NCBI RefSeq assembly: GCF_963259705.1 | Contig: NC_081847.1 | Coordinates: 71,383,754 to 71,447,753, forward strand | Length of the DNA stretch: 64,000 bases | Direction: 5' to 3' | Source of the DNA: Myotis daubentonii | Lineage: Eukaryota; Chordata; Mammalia; Chiroptera; Vespertilionidae | Shown: positions 34,771 through 46,870 of the stretch, in pieces | Layout of the letters: each line of letters opens with the position of its first letter | How positions within the stretch are numbered: the first letter of the stretch is position 1 | The notes under the pieces: generated by a model | Seen by the model: the letters and a program-made list of their open reading frames with translations, nothing else | Told to the model about the DNA's origin: nothing | The model's database searches: none | Translations under genes and position numbers: made by a program

Positions 34771-35179
34771 CTACCTCGTTCTTAAAGGACTCCACCCCCA
34801 GCACCAGATAGCTGGGTAGGGGGGAAAGGTTCCCCAAAAGCACCCCTGGGGGAGGTGCTGGAAAGAGGGGTGGATGGGCTCTCCAGGGCCCCACAGGATG
34901 CAGGGAGGGGGAGCAAGGCCGCTGACGTTCCTACCTGGAAGCAGCAGCTCCTGGCAGCCCTGAGTCAGACACCCCTCTTCAAGAGGCCCATCCCGCTTAC
35001 CCCAGGGTGTGAGCCCCTGGCGCCCCCTCCACGGGAATGCTCATGACCTTTGCAAAACTGACTGCAATAACCAAGTCCTATGTGCTGAGCAGACCCCAGG
35101 GCCACCTCAGAGTCTGCAATAATCCAGACCTGTGTTTGGACAGGAGGCACCCTGCAAAGCTCGGTCAACTCTGCCTGTC

Positions 35180-35580
35180 GCCCGAGGAGGGAAGCGGTTC
35201 ACCTTTTGCTAATCGCCCTAATTCATTTTTTATTATGAACTTTCCTGTTTTCTATTTGCCATCTGATTGAAGATATTACCAAAGGCATTTAAACAGCATC
35301 GGACTGTACCACAATGGCAAACATAACTCTTTTTATTGAAATCTGCATTAATGTACATATAATTCCCTCATCACAAAGACCTCCTGGTCCACAGGTGAGA
35401 CTTAAGTGAAGGCAGATTTGGCGAGAGGTATATACACAATGGAGGGTTTTTCAACAGGTAATAAGCCATGCAGAAGGGTGCAATAAATCGGGCGCGTTCT
35501 CGTGCTATTGCTGAACACGTATGACCCTCTTGGAAAATGGCAGGACACCTTAACAAGAGCCATAAAAATGCTCACTCCTT
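35180..35580. promoter_or_regulatory. Unassigned single-copy AT-rich segment, possible conserved element
   Basis: No repeat family recognised across about 400 bp. It contains TTTTGCTAATCGCCCTAATT, CACAATGGCAAACATAAC and CATTAATGTACATATAATTC. Listed as a candidate only because it is unexplained and sits in TOX2 intron 1. Confidence 0.25.
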
Positions 35581-35831
35581 TGACAGAGAAGCTCTGCTTC
35601 GGCCCATAGCCAACAGCCTGAGTGTTACCCCTGACACCCCATCTCTATAACACCCCCCATCCAACCCATCCCCAAATCGCATACATTCTCCCTCCTAATA
35701 TCTCCCAAGCTTCTCCATGACCCTCCATTCCCACCCTCCACTACATGCCACACTGGGATGGGCCAACAGAGCTTTCCACGATGATGGGAGAGTTCTGTAT
35801 CTCCATGGCCCACTAAGGGCTAGTCTAGAGG

Positions 35832-36440
35832 CAAGCATGTCAAACTCAAAGGCTAACACGGGCCAAATAAACAAGGTTTAAGTTATGTGGGCCACAAAAA
35901 AACAAAAGCTTTGATTTTCATAGAAATGTAGGTTTATTTCGATAGAGACATGCTGAATACAAAGGGCTGAAATAAATGAGTCATCGTTTTCATAAAATAA
36001 TAGAGCATTTTAATAAAAATTAATATTTTTTCTTGAACATTAACTTACCAGACACTGAATAACTGCACAAATTAATAAGCGTAATGCAAATAAACCTATT
36101 TTTCTTGTTCTCTGAAAGCGAAATATTTCCTGTTGCACACACCAAACAAGTCAGTCCAAGACTAATGGCGTGTGGCAATCGGCTGCTAAAGTATTCGCTC
36201 GCTGCTAGTATTAGTGGAGAGAAATGGTGTGCCTGCGCGTAAGTCGTGTAAGGGAAATGAATGCAACACGATTATAGTAATCAGCCATTAGCGAACGTTG
36301 TAGTTCATTATTAATAATTGTATATAACAGGATATTGTAAAAATTAAGTTACGAAATTTTTATTGAAACGTTTCTTACATACCATTATATTGGCTGGGCC
36401 ACAAAAATATTCATTGTGGGCCACGAGTTTGACATGCTTG
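35832..36440. mobile_element. Non-autonomous hAT-like element (609 bp)
   Basis: The terminal inverted repeat is CAAGCATGTCAAACTC at the left, matched by GAGTTTGACATGCTTG at the right. GGGCCA words sit just inside both ends and the centre is AT-rich. Duplication is not clean: CTAGAGG (left flank) against CTATAGG (right flank). No transposase frame. Confidence 0.82.
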
Positions 36441-36539
36441 CTATAGGAAGATGCCTGGTGCAACTGAGGAATGAAATCTGATTGGATAGGATTTTACATT
36501 TAAATCACCACATGTGGCTAGGGCTACCCTATCAGATAG

Positions 36540-36790
36540 GGCAACCCCAGCCATCACTGAGCCACTCCTATACCACAGTGATCACCGCACAACTGTCTTC
36601 CCACATCCACTCTTGCCCCATCCAGTGTTTCCCAAGGGGCAGCCACGAAGATTGCTCTGAAATGTAACACACCTCAACTCCCACCATCCTGGAGGTAAAG
36701 CCCAAGCTCCTGGACACGGCGTTCAAGGCCCCATCTCCTGGGGACAGAGAGCAGCCCAGCTCCTAGGGGGCCTCTGGTGCGCCAGGTGCT
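36540..36790 (+). mobile_element. L2 LINE fragment
   Basis: AAGATTGCTCTGAAATGTAA, GGAGGTAAAGCCCAAGCTCC and GGCGTTCAAGGCCCCATCTC, sense L2. Confidence 0.5.
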
Positions 36791-37774
36791 GGGGTGGGGC
36801 AAGGAGAGAGGCCTGCGGAGAGCAGCCACGGCCTCCTGAAGGGGGCGGCACTTGAGCAGAAATTTGAAAACATGTCTGTAGGAGTTTCCCAGGTGGAGGG
36901 TAAATGCTGAGACCAGAGGCAGTTACCCTTGCTCCCATAGATACACCCATGAGCAAACGGCAGAGCCCCGCCCTCGTGAAGCTGGTGGCGGGGGTGGGAC
37001 ATAAACACTAAACGTAATAAATAGGTAAGTTACACAGGTTGGAGGTTGGAGGGGAGAAGAGAAAGATGGGTAAGAGGCTTCTGGGGGACCAGGCTGGGGA
37101 GGAGCAGCTTGCAGCGTTAAATACTAAGCCAAGTGCCCAAGTAAACACTGTTCTTGAGTCTGCCTGGGGAAGAGTAACAAGTCACTTCTCCCCGTTTCCG
37201 AAACATAGCCTTCGTCACTTACCGTTTAATAAAAAGGAAGGGTGACCATTTTAGGAGAAATGTCCCCAAAAAGTGCTGCTTGCTCAACAGAAACTTCCTC
37301 ACGGACTAGAGAGAGACTTGTGGTCCCTGAAGGCCACTCTGGCTGCGCCCCAGATACCCCAACCCAAGCCACCGGGAGTGACGCCTTCCCCTGCAAACGG
37401 CAAGGTCGCTAACCTTAGGGGACGGGAAGTGGACAAACAGGGTGGCTGTGCCGAGGCCCGCCAGCCCTGGCCCCGGGAGCCAAGCATTAAGAACCACAAT
37501 GGTGAGGATTTCCAACATCAACCCTCTGGACTCCCGTTTCCGTTTTCTTCCTTGGGCTGGGCTGGAGGTGAGGCATGGTGTTCCAGTGTTAATTCACAGG
37601 TACTAGCACTTGCAGCCCCCAGGCACGGTGCCTCTCACACAGAGGTGTTTATGCCTCCTGGCAACGATGCCCAAATAAGTAAGGCCCAGAGAGGGTGAGG
37701 GCATTATTCCTGAACACACAGCCCGGGATATGTCACAGCGGCCATCTCTGGGAATTATAACCACCACCTTGATT

Positions 37775-38500
37775 CATTCATTCCGTCAACAGCTCTTTAT
37801 TGAGCACCTACTACAAGCGGACACCATGCTAAGGTGCTGGGACTCAGGGATGCAGCAAACAAACACGACTCCAGTGGTTTGAAAGCTCACTGTCCTCAAG
37901 GCGGAGCAGACACCCAAGTAATCTCACCGATACCTCACACATGGGAGGAAAATACACTGGAGACTATGACAGAGAATCATGGGGGAACTGCACAGATTAG
38001 GGGGCCAGAGTCTTTGAGAAAGTAAGGAAAAAGCTTAGACCTGAAGGATGAGTAGGAGCCAGCCATGCCCGCAAAGGGAAGGGCATGTGCCAGGCCCTCG
38101 GGCAATAAAGAGTAGGGATGGGGGTATCTGGAAAACTACCCAGGCCTGGGGAGCTAGATTGGAATCAACAGGGGGAGGGCTGGCTTTGCTCAGCACGGTA
38201 TCCCCAGCACAAAGCCTGGTGTGTTGGACAGGCTGGCAGAGCAGGCAGGGGCTAGATCACACAAGAATCCAGAGGCCAAGGAAGGCCTCTGATGTTATCT
38301 ACACGCTAGGGGAAACCACGGGAAGGTTGTAAGCAGAGGTCGGATAGGTTGGTAAGAGTTCACCGAGCCACAAGGGAGACCCACTGGGCGGTACTGCCCA
38401 GAGAAATGACAGGATCCAATTTACACATCAGAAGGATCTCGATCGTGGAAGGATCTTGATCGTGGCCGGGATGGCTCCTCAGCTCATCCTGATGTGTGAC
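37775..38500 (-). mobile_element. Long L2 LINE fragment
   Basis: ATTCATTCCGTCAACAGCTC, TTTATTGAGCACCTACTACA, CTTAGACCTGAAGGATGAGT, AGGAGCCAGCCATGCCCGCA and GGCATGTGCCAGGCCCTCGG give a long reverse L2. A 17-bp tandem duplication arose inside it (38432-38465). Confidence 0.68.
38432..38465. repeat. 17-bp tandem duplication
   Basis: AAGGATCTCGATCGTGG (38432-38448) is followed at once by AAGGATCTTGATCGTGG (38449-38465), one mismatch. Confidence 0.95.
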
Positions 38501-38558
38501 TCGTGGTTACTAGATAGTAAATGCCCCCAATGCTAAGCATCCCCAGCCAGTATGTGGG

Positions 38559-38574
38559 AGGTGGCCGGCCACCT
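38559..38574. other. Perfect 16-bp palindrome
   Basis: AGGTGGCCGGCCACCT is its own reverse complement, in a non-repetitive stretch (about 38500-38860). AGGTG/CACCT are ZEB/E-box-like halves. Function unknown. Confidence 0.9.
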
Positions 38575-38939
38575 TTGAGAAAAGCAAGACAAAGCAGCAA
38601 ATGACAGGACGTGTTGACAGGGCATCAGACAGATGCATGGCTGTCGGCAGATGGAAAATCGTCCCAGAGAACGCCTCAGCAGGGTCACGGCTTATTGTTA
38701 ATGTCGAGCCATTAGGAAAACACAATTATGTGCTTCACTGATACTGTAAGACATAATCCAAGATAGCGTGCAAACATTTAGTGCTTCATCCAAGAGAGAT
38801 GAGACAACTCACAGAAGAGCCCCGGGAGGAAATGCTTGTACTGCACAGGTGGGTGGCCAGGCCCTTCAGTATTAAAATCAAAGCCTGGCCCTTAGGCATC
38901 CATAGACATATTTTGAAAGGAAATTAAAAATGATCCCAG

Positions 38940-39058
38940 GTGCTTAAACATGCATTATTATCTCATTTAATTTCATAAACAGGGAAGCACTGTTAACCCC
39001 ATTTTGTAGATGAGGAAACTGAGGTCCAGAGATATGAAGTAGCTTTCTAAATGCCCAT
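38940..39058 (-). mobile_element. MIR SINE fragment
   Basis: ATTATTATCTCATTTAATTT, CCCCATTTTGTAGATGAGGA and AACTGAGGTCCAGAGATATG, reverse MIR. Confidence 0.75.
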
Positions 39059-39059
39059 G

Positions 39060-39430
39060 CTCCCCTCTCCAGCCTCATCACTTGACACTGTCATCTCTTC
39101 CTGTGCCTTTGCACATGCTGTTCCTTCTACCTGGAATGCTTTTCTCTACCTTCTTCATGTGGCAAATTCACCTTCAAATACAGGCCCATGTCTCCTCCTC
39201 TGAGAAGACCTCCCTGACTACTCCCAGCCTGGTGTGATGGCCCCGCACCCATTTGGAATTGCTTATTTTTGCCTGTCTCTCTATGAAGACAGTGGCTCCT
39301 CAGGAGCTAGGACCAGGTGTTAGTCACCTGCCCATGCCTGGCATCTAGCACACAGCCCTGCAGACAGCAGGCAGTGAATGTTCTTTGGGTAGCTGAACAA
39401 ATGAATGAATAAGTGAAATAACTCATTAAG
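39060..39430 (+). mobile_element. L2 LINE 3' end
   Basis: CCTTTGCACATGCTGTTCCT, CTGAGAAGACCTCCCTGACT, GCCTGGCATCTAGCACACAG and CTGAACAAATGAATGAATAA, sense L2 to its terminus. Confidence 0.75.
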
Positions 39431-40434
39431 TTAAGGAAGCCAGGATTGGATCCGAGGCCAATGATCCCAAAGCATATCTCTTGGCCAGAATGTGTATGTA
39501 TCTTCTATGGATCAACCAGGAACTGTACAGAAACATGGGATATATTACAAAACACACTGAGGGGTTCGTTCCTCCAAATAGAGGCCAAAAAGCACCACCC
39601 CTCGGGAGAAAGAGAATGCGAATCTGAGTAAAAAGCTGACCAAACCCTTTTCCCTTTTGCACAAGAATTTCACCTTTGTTATTGCCTAGCATAATTCCCC
39701 TGGAAATCTGATGAAGTTGGGATGTTAACTACGTTACTAGGCAACTCTGTTTATGTAAAAATGACCCCTGGTTGGTAAGTTGCATCTAGACTGGAAGAAA
39801 CTATAAATAAATTATAAATATCTGATAAAGAAGCCACGCTTTAGGTTTTCCTGAGCACAGTGACTCTTGAAACTGGCACGCCCCTTGCAGGGACCCTTAA
39901 AGGAAAGAGAATGAAACTGCACCAAACAGGAGTCCTCTGGGGAATAAGCCAGGGTGGCTTCCCAACTCACCCTCTGTGGGTCTCGTTCCCTTGCCCCTGA
40001 ACTAAAACCTGGAATGGGGGTGGGGAGCCTGCAAAGATGCACGCCCGGCCCCCTCTGTGGGCGACTGCAGAGACCGAGGAGCAATCATGTGCTCTGCTGG
40101 CAGGTGCTGATTCCTGTCCCAGCTCCTTGGAGGAGACAGGTCCCAAGTGTCACCTGTGTGAGTCTTGTGAGTCTGAATGTTTAATGGGACCTTAAAGCGT
40201 CCCTGTGGGAGCTGCAGTGAGACAAAAGGGAACCAATACAGGAGAGAAAAGAGACCTTCCCAGCCAGAAGCACTACACCTATTCTGAACTGGGAAGCTCC
40301 TTGGACTCTATTGTTTATTTAAAAAAAACTGGGATGGAGCCCACACTCGCTGTCCTTCGAGGGGCCTCAATGGCCTGAATAGCACCTGGCAGCAGGAATG
40401 AGGGAGGGGACGACTTACTTGATGTCCCAGAGGC

Positions 40435-40560
40435 CTCACCACAATCTGAGATGCAAGTGAAGGTCACGTGAGGAAACAGGGGCTCCATGAACTTAAGTGA
40501 CAGGTCCAAAGCCACACAGCCTGCAAGTGCCAGGTGAGGAACCCAGGCACTTCCACTGAA
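40435..40560 (-). mobile_element. MIR SINE fragment
   Basis: GTGAGGAAACAGGGGCTCCA and CAGGTCCAAAGCCACACAGC, reverse MIR. Confidence 0.6.
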
Positions 40561-41493
40561 CTCGAAAGTCACATTGGAATCCACTATCTGGTTTTGCATA
40601 AAAATTAACTTACAGCTCAGGAAGACTTATAGTACAGAGAAAGCATGGGGGTGGAGGGATATTTTTAAAGAATATAGGTAGTACCCAATAGGCACTTGAT
40701 AAATTTGCAGAATAAATTAGCGACAAAAGGCCCAGGGTCCATCTTCCACATTATCAAGTTCAGTTCAAGCCAAAGCACAGCACAACGGAACAGCGGAGTG
40801 TATGCATGAGATTGATCCTGGGCGATGTTCCTGGGTTGGATTCACTTCCAACAAGTCTCTAAATCATTCCTGCAAATTAGGCCCCACTCTGAGATAAGCA
40901 CGTATTAATTAGCTCTAATGTGGAGGCACTCTATTAGCAAATGATGTTTGTAGTTGAAAACCAAGGCGGGGGGCCTAGCTGGGAACCCCCTGGGCCCTGG
41001 AAGAGCCAATGCACCAACAGCAAAAACAAGGGCAAGCTGACCCCACTCCTCCACCCCTGCAGAGGGTGGCGCTCCTGGCACCTGGCGGGTGGAGGCTGCA
41101 GGGCAGAGGGGCAGAGCGCGCACAGGCCAAGCCCAGCTCTGCTGACCACTCCTCTGCCGCTTTTTGAAACCTGACCCATTTGGAGCTCACCCACAAAATG
41201 GGGACATATGTGCCTATCATAGTTCTTATGAAGACTTAATGAGATAATACGAGTGAATGTACCTGAGATGTGGTGAGAGCTCAGAGAATAATCTGTGCTT
41301 ATTTCTATCCCACTTTTCTCCATAAAATAGAATACATTTTAAAAATTAAAATCCATTAGCGGGGACTTTTAGTTCAAGATGGCAGATACAGCACATACAT
41401 TTTACCTCTCCTCTCTTCTAGACCCCCACTTTTCCCCTTTATTGTCTAATTTCTTATTTCTGTGTATCTTATGGAGAACAAAAAACAATTTTT

Positions 41494-41737
41494 GTTGTTG
41501 TTAATCCTCACACAAGGATATTTTTTTCCATTGATATGTTTAAAGAGACTGGAGAGGGAGAGAGAAAGAAACATGGATATGAGAGAGACACATCTACTGG
41601 TTGCCTCCCACACACACCCTGACCTGGGGCTGGGGATCAAGCCTGCAACCCAGGTACGTGCCCTTGACCAGGAATCGAACTCACAACCCTCTGGTCCACA
41701 GGCTGACACTCTAACCACTGAGAAAACCGGCCAGGAT
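41494..41737 (-). mobile_element. Ves-type SINE, older variant
   Basis: The reverse copy keeps the TTAATCCTCACACAAGGATA tail module of older bat SINEs, then GGGGATCAAGCCTGCAACCC and GACCAGGAATCGAACTCACA. Imperfect duplication CAAAAAACAATTTTT (41479-41493) and CAAAAACACAATTTTT (41738-41753). Confidence 0.9.
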
Positions 41738-42879
41738 CAAAAACACAATTTTTAAAATAAAGAATGGGGATACTCAGTATAAAAGGGGGAAATGATAGAA
41801 GAATGAAATGCAATCAGGAGTGAGTAATGAGCAAAAGATGTGCCATGATATCCTGTAATTATGGCTCCAAGGGACCCACTCTTTTGCCTCTGACCTTCCT
41901 GGGAGCTCAGAGATGGTGAAGGGCAAAGCCATGGACACTGACCTACATCAAGGCGGAGGCAGGGCAAAGAGCCTCTTGTTGAAGAATGTGACAGGACTCC
42001 AGCCCCAAGAGAAAGCCATGCTGCCCTGCCCAGAGGTGACCCCCTGAGGCATGTCCCAGAAGCTCATCAGAAACCAGTCTGGAGTCCTCCGCACCACACA
42101 GGAAAATGTGACATCACAGCCCAAGAATCTAGACTCCTTCCATGGACTGTTAGGAGAATCTCCTTGGGCCCCAGAAAATTCCATTGTGATCTTTTTCACT
42201 CCACTCAGACCTGAGAAGCAGTTATCCTGCAGCTCTCACTCACGCCATGAAATAGAGAAGAACCTTCAGTGAGTGACTCATGGTTCTTGGAAACAAGGGG
42301 AAGGTGAGTCTTCTCCCCAAGATGCATCCCCTTGATATGGTGGCGCTCCCCTTTCTATGCATTCATCCCCCAACTGCTGGGAATGTCATCGCTGGGCTCA
42401 GAGCTATAGCTTCCACTGGGAACTGCTCCCTGCCACAGGGAACTATCACAGCCACTGACAGGGAGGGCAAGAATCTAAGGCATGGGCAGCCCCCTGGCCT
42501 CCATTTGGGACAACTCTGAAGAGCCGGCCTAGCTCCAGAGCTCCCGGTGAGATGCCTTCATTGGTTACCACATCCTGGGCCAGCATCTCCCTCTGATCAG
42601 TTAAGCTTTCCTCACTCCCTTAGAGGTGCACCTCCTAAGAGCATCCCCCCAAAGAAACCTCCCACAGCAACTCTCCAACTGAGTCTGTGTCCAGGGAACC
42701 CAATGTAGGAGTCTCTCCAAGGTGAAGGAGACTCCCCCATGACCTGCAGGCGGCCTGAAGGAGGCAGGAGTCTCCGGGATACCTGACCATGTCCCCGCCA
42801 GAGCTGCATGCCCAAGCCAGCAGTACATCCCTGTGGCCCTACGGCAAGGAGGGACAACCCTCCCATAATCTAGTCTAGA

Positions 42880-43045
42880 GCCGTGTTCTCTAAGTGTGCC
42901 TCCCAGCCCTGCAGCACTGGCATCATTGACTAGTTAGCAGAGCGCATTTTCAGGCCCTCCTCAGCCCTGCTGAGAACTCTGAGGTTGGGGCCCAGCAATC
43001 TGTGTTCTAACTGCCCTCTGTTGCACTAAAGCAGAGCATCCCTGG
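42880..43045 (+). mobile_element. MER20 (hAT-Charlie)
   Basis: GTGTTCTCTAAGTGTGCCTC, GGGGCCCAGCAATCTGTGTT; diverged but collinear. Confidence 0.62.
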
Positions 43046-43289
43046 CTACTGAGGAAAGTCAAACACAAGTTATTAAACTTTCCCATCAGCAGGAGACCAA
43101 GGCACAGTTGCTGACAACAGTCTGAATCCAGCAACAGCAAACACTCCATACCTGCACCACACTTCGGGCTCCAAGGAACTCTGCTACTTAAAACTCCCCA
43201 GTCTGGCCTGAGCCATTCTTCACGATGGTCTCTGCTGGTGTCCCAGCTCCCTGCAGGCAGGCCTCCCCACCCTAGGCTGACAGTAACCC

Positions 43290-43625
43290 CAGACCACCCT
43301 CCAAGCCACCTTGGAACGGCTGCTCCCTCTACCTAGAATGCCCTTCCACCACTCCACACCCGCCCCCATGTGGCCTCTTGGCATTTCTTGTAAGACTCTG
43401 CCCTGTGAAGCCTTCCCACGCCCCTGGCACTGTCGCTTCCCCAGACAAGTATATGTTTAATTATGAATTTTGAGTTACATATAAAATGAAAAACAAATTA
43501 CAGATCCACGCAGCCTTTCATCCAGGAAGGACAAGTTTCCCCTTGAGTCACTGAGCCTTCGGAACATGGCTGAAACCCCCAGCACACAGTAGGCACTCAA
43601 TAAAGACCTGTTGAACACCTGTAAA
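43290..43625 (+). mobile_element. L2 LINE 3' end, interrupted
   Basis: CTCCCTCTACCTAGAATGCC and GTGAAGCCTTCCCACGCCCC lie left of an AT-rich insert-like block (about 43440-43520). CACACAGTAGGCACTCAATA and AAGACCTGTTGAACACC, the L2 end, lie right of it. Confidence 0.6.
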
Positions 43626-44030
43626 CCAGCAGCAAACAGGTAATTACATATTGGAAAATTGCAACGTTGTTCATTCTAGCAGACACCAGAAATCACAACT
43701 GTACAAGAGCAAGTTTAAGCTTCAGGATAATTGATCAGAATTTATTACCCTGTGTTACACCACATGTTTTCGTAAGATATAAAATTACAATTTACCACGA
43801 CTCATTAAGTTAATAATTACTTACCATATGTTTTTACTGCTGCTCCTAACCATGCTGAAAAACCACTGTGTAGGTTTTGGGTCCATGTAAACAAGATGAC
43901 TGTCAACCACATGGAGAATTTACTGACAGAGAGACACAGAACTAAAATACTGGAGAGGAAGCAAGAACCCTAAACCTCTGCCACTCTCATCACCTTTGCT
44001 GTCTACTTTGCCTGCACCACGCTTCCTAGA

Positions 44031-44246
44031 TCTGTGGTTCTCAAATCGGGGCGATCTTCTCCCCCAGGGGCTACTTGGCAAAGTCTGGAGACATTTTTGG
44101 TTTCCATGACTAGAGAGGGGCTGCTCCTGGCATCTCGTTGATGGAGACCAGGGCTGCTATAAAACATCCTATCATACATGGGGTGACCGCCACAACAAGG
44201 AGCTATCAGGTCTAAAATGTCAATGTGCCGAGGCTGGGAAACACTG
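44031..44246 (+). mobile_element. MER5A (hAT-Charlie), near full length
   Basis: GTGGTTCTCAAATCGGGGCG, GTCTGGAGACATTTTTGGTT, AAAACATCCTATCATACATG and GGCTGGGAAACACTG at the end. Confidence 0.85.
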
Positions 44247-44289
44247 TTCTAAATTAAAGGGAACTCCCGTATCTGCTACTTCAATCTGA

Positions 44290-44420
44290 GCTTCCTAGCA
44301 ATACTATGAAGACGGCATTCGGGCCCCTGGTACAGATGAGGAAACTGAGACCTGCAGTGGCTACGTGATGTGCACGGGTCACCAGTCCACGCCAGTGAAC
44401 GGGGCAGCTTCGACGTGAAC
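44290..44420 (-). mobile_element. MIR SINE fragment
   Basis: CAGATGAGGAAACTGAGACC is the clear core. A further MIR-like core lies at 44790-44880 (TTCTGCAGAAGAGGACACTG). Confidence 0.55.
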
Positions 44421-45266
44421 CAGTCTTCTCTGCCTCCCCTCCCACACAGATTCAGGAAGGGAACAGAAAGGCGCAGAGGAAATGAGCAGCTCCCTGTCCA
44501 TTCATAATCCTGAACAGTCCAACAGGAGACCTCTTAAATCAGAGGCTCGGGAAAACCCAATCCAGAGGCCAAGGCTTGGAAACACCTGATGTGAGGAGGC
44601 CACCCTGCACTGGGGGGATGGCCCGTCCTCCAGCAGCCCTCGCTGAAACTAGGCTCCCCTGGCCTTTTAACTTTCAATCGCGCTGCTCTTTGTGAATAGA
44701 AATGAACGCATTTCCTGCTGGGCTACGTGCTGTACGTGCCTGATTTCCAACCCTCTTAGCAGGCAGCCCCACAGGGGGCAGGGGGTTGATGTGCCCATTC
44801 TGCAGAAGAGGACACTGAAGCACAGGGAGCTTATTGACTTTCCTGTGCTGACCATGGTCAGGCAGCAGGCAAACCCAGGTCTGCCGGGCTCCAGAACATA
44901 CGCTGCCTTCCTATTCTGAGACCAGTTCTAGTAAATCAGAGAAGCAAAACAGATGGCCCTATGGAGTCACACAGAGTTGGCAGTCACACTGTAGGAGAGT
45001 CCTTGAGACAAGGTTGTGGCCTGGGGCGTTATCCTGCATGCACAGACTCAAATCTGCTCATCCCGACGCACTGGCTGCTCCCTGTGCTGGGCTCTGTCCC
45101 GGGGGTCTTCTCTATCAGGGATGGCCCCCTAAGAATGATAGGTCCGCCAAAAGATAGCTGGCCCCAGCCCTGTTGTAGACTCAATGTGCTCACCACAAAG
45201 TCTTCAGATTATGAGCCAAACAGATGCTAAGTTCCTCAAGCCACAGGGTACAACAGGCTACCCTGA

Positions 45267-45300
45267 ATTCATTCATTCATTCATTCATTCATTCAGTAAA
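45267..45300. repeat. (ATTC)n microsatellite at an L2 end
   Basis: Seven ATTC units then AGTAAA, the usual start of a reverse L2; the L2 resumes as CTTATTGAGCACTTATGTGC after the MITE at 45303-45412. Confidence 0.9.
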
Positions 45301-45302
45301 TA

Positions 45303-45412
45303 CGGGGTGGGACAAAAGTGAGTTTACAGTTGTGAATATGGGAAACCGAGTTTATTCTTTTATTATTATTGATTAATTATGAACAACTATAAACCGACTT
45401 TTGCCCACCCTG
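45303..45412. mobile_element. Mariner MITE (110 bp)
   Basis: Terminal inverted repeats CGGGGTGGGACAAAAGT and ACTTTTGCCCACCCTG flank an AT-rich core; TA dinucleotides at 45301-45302 and 45413-45414 form the target duplication. Removing it restores an uninterrupted L2 end. Non-coding; moved by a mariner transposase in trans. Confidence 0.9.
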
Positions 45413-46194
45413 TACTTATTGAGCACTTATGTGCCAGACTTATGGGGATACAAAAGTTAAGGTAGAGTTAGTGGTGACTGCCCTGTGAGGACTCATCATC
45501 ATCCTCTTCCTTGCTGGGTACACTACAACAGTTATAAAAGACATGCCCAGCCTTTATTTCCTTATGTTTCCACACCACAGCTCCCCATCTCACTAGGCTC
45601 ATAGTCACTGATTTGCTCAAAGAAGGCCACTGCCATGCTCAGGGTCAGCCAGTAGACTGGGGGCAGCAGTACCAGGCCTGGGCTACCCCTCCTGAGATTG
45701 GTAAGGTACAGAAGTGTGATTCTAGAGGATCCTTCAGGACAGGCTGGAGGAGGAGCTATAGATGGAAAGTGAAAAAGAACCCCCTAACAGAGATGCAGGC
45801 ATCCTTCCAGAATTCCCTGGGACCCGCCATCTCAGCTCAGAGCTCACCTGGCCCAGGGCTCTTTCCACATCCCACCCACATCCACCTGCACCCCTGCAGA
45901 AAGCAGCTGTGGGGACCTCACCCAGCAGGGACACTGAGCAGGCCCCACGTATCTCCAGTCCAGATAAGGTGGGAATAGCAATTCCGACTTCATGGATTTT
46001 TATCACAGGGGACGCCATCATTCATAGCCAAACTTGTGCAGATCCCATCCAGGTACAAGATGCTGTTTCCAGAGCTGTGTGGGTGGGTGAAGAGTTGACT
46101 CATTCACGCACCAGCACATATTTCCTGAATAATTATGGGTCAGGCACTGTGCCAGGTGCTGGGCATGGTTCTTGCCTGCTGGGAGCCCACAAAC

Positions 46195-46364
46195 AACCAA
46201 ACCATTACTACCTACAGCGTGGTTGCTGGACCAGCAGCAGCCTCACCTGGGAGCTCATTAAACATGCACGTTCTCAGGACCCCAGCCCAACTGAATCAGA
46301 ATCTCTGGTGGGGGAGCCCAGAAATCTGTTTTTAAAATCTTGCCAGATGATTTTTTAAAAAAAT

Positions 46365-46399
<35 letters not shown>

Positions 46400-46605
46400 T
46401 ATCGATGTGAAAGAGAAACATCGATCAGCTGCTTCCTGCACACCCACTACCAGGGATCAAGCCAGCAACCTGGGCACGTGCCCTGACTAGAAATAGAATC
46501 GGCAACCTTTTGGTGCACAGGACGATGTCCAACCAACTGAGTCACACCAGCCAGGGCCAGGTGATTCTTGACGTGTACAGAAATCTGAGAACCACTGGTT
46601 GAGAC
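46195..46605 (+). mobile_element. MER20 (hAT-Charlie) split by a Ves SINE
   Basis: CACCTGGGAGCTCATTAAAC, AACTGAATCAGAATCTCTGG and AGCCCAGAAATCTGTTTTTA lie left of the SINE. AGAAATCTGAGAACCACTGG, the MER20 end, lies right of it. Confidence 0.8.
46356..46555 (-). mobile_element. Ves SINE (bat tRNA-derived)
   Basis: The reverse copy has an expanded GA run (46368-46396), GAAACATCGATCAGCTGC, AGGGATCAAGCCAGCAACC and GAGTCACACCAGCCAGGG. Duplication GCCAGATGATTTTT against GCCAGGTGATTCTT, two or three mismatches. Confidence 0.93.
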
Positions 46606-46739
46606 CAGAAGGCTTTCCCCAACCTCCCTACTTGCAAACCAGCACCTGGCCTTGGCACTCCTAACCCTCTTCCTGGCTTCATTTTCTCCATAACTGTATT
46701 GCCATTGGTCACAATACCACACATTTCACCCATATACTT

Positions 46740-46870
46740 ATGACTTCCATACTATATATCAGCTCCAGGGGGCAGCGATCTGAGTTTGTTCAATGCTCTA
46801 GCATCGATTGCCCAGCACAGTGCCTAGCACAGAGAGATGCCCAATAACTGTTGATTGATTGATGGATGGC
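46740..46870 (+). mobile_element. L2 LINE 3' end
   Basis: TTGCCCAGCACAGTGCCTAG and GAGATGCCCAATAACTGTTG, ending in TTGATTGATTGATGG. Confidence 0.68.

Noticed and set aside
45762..46358. 198-codon plus-strand open frame
   Set aside because: It runs into a MER20 transposon and has no recognisable domain.
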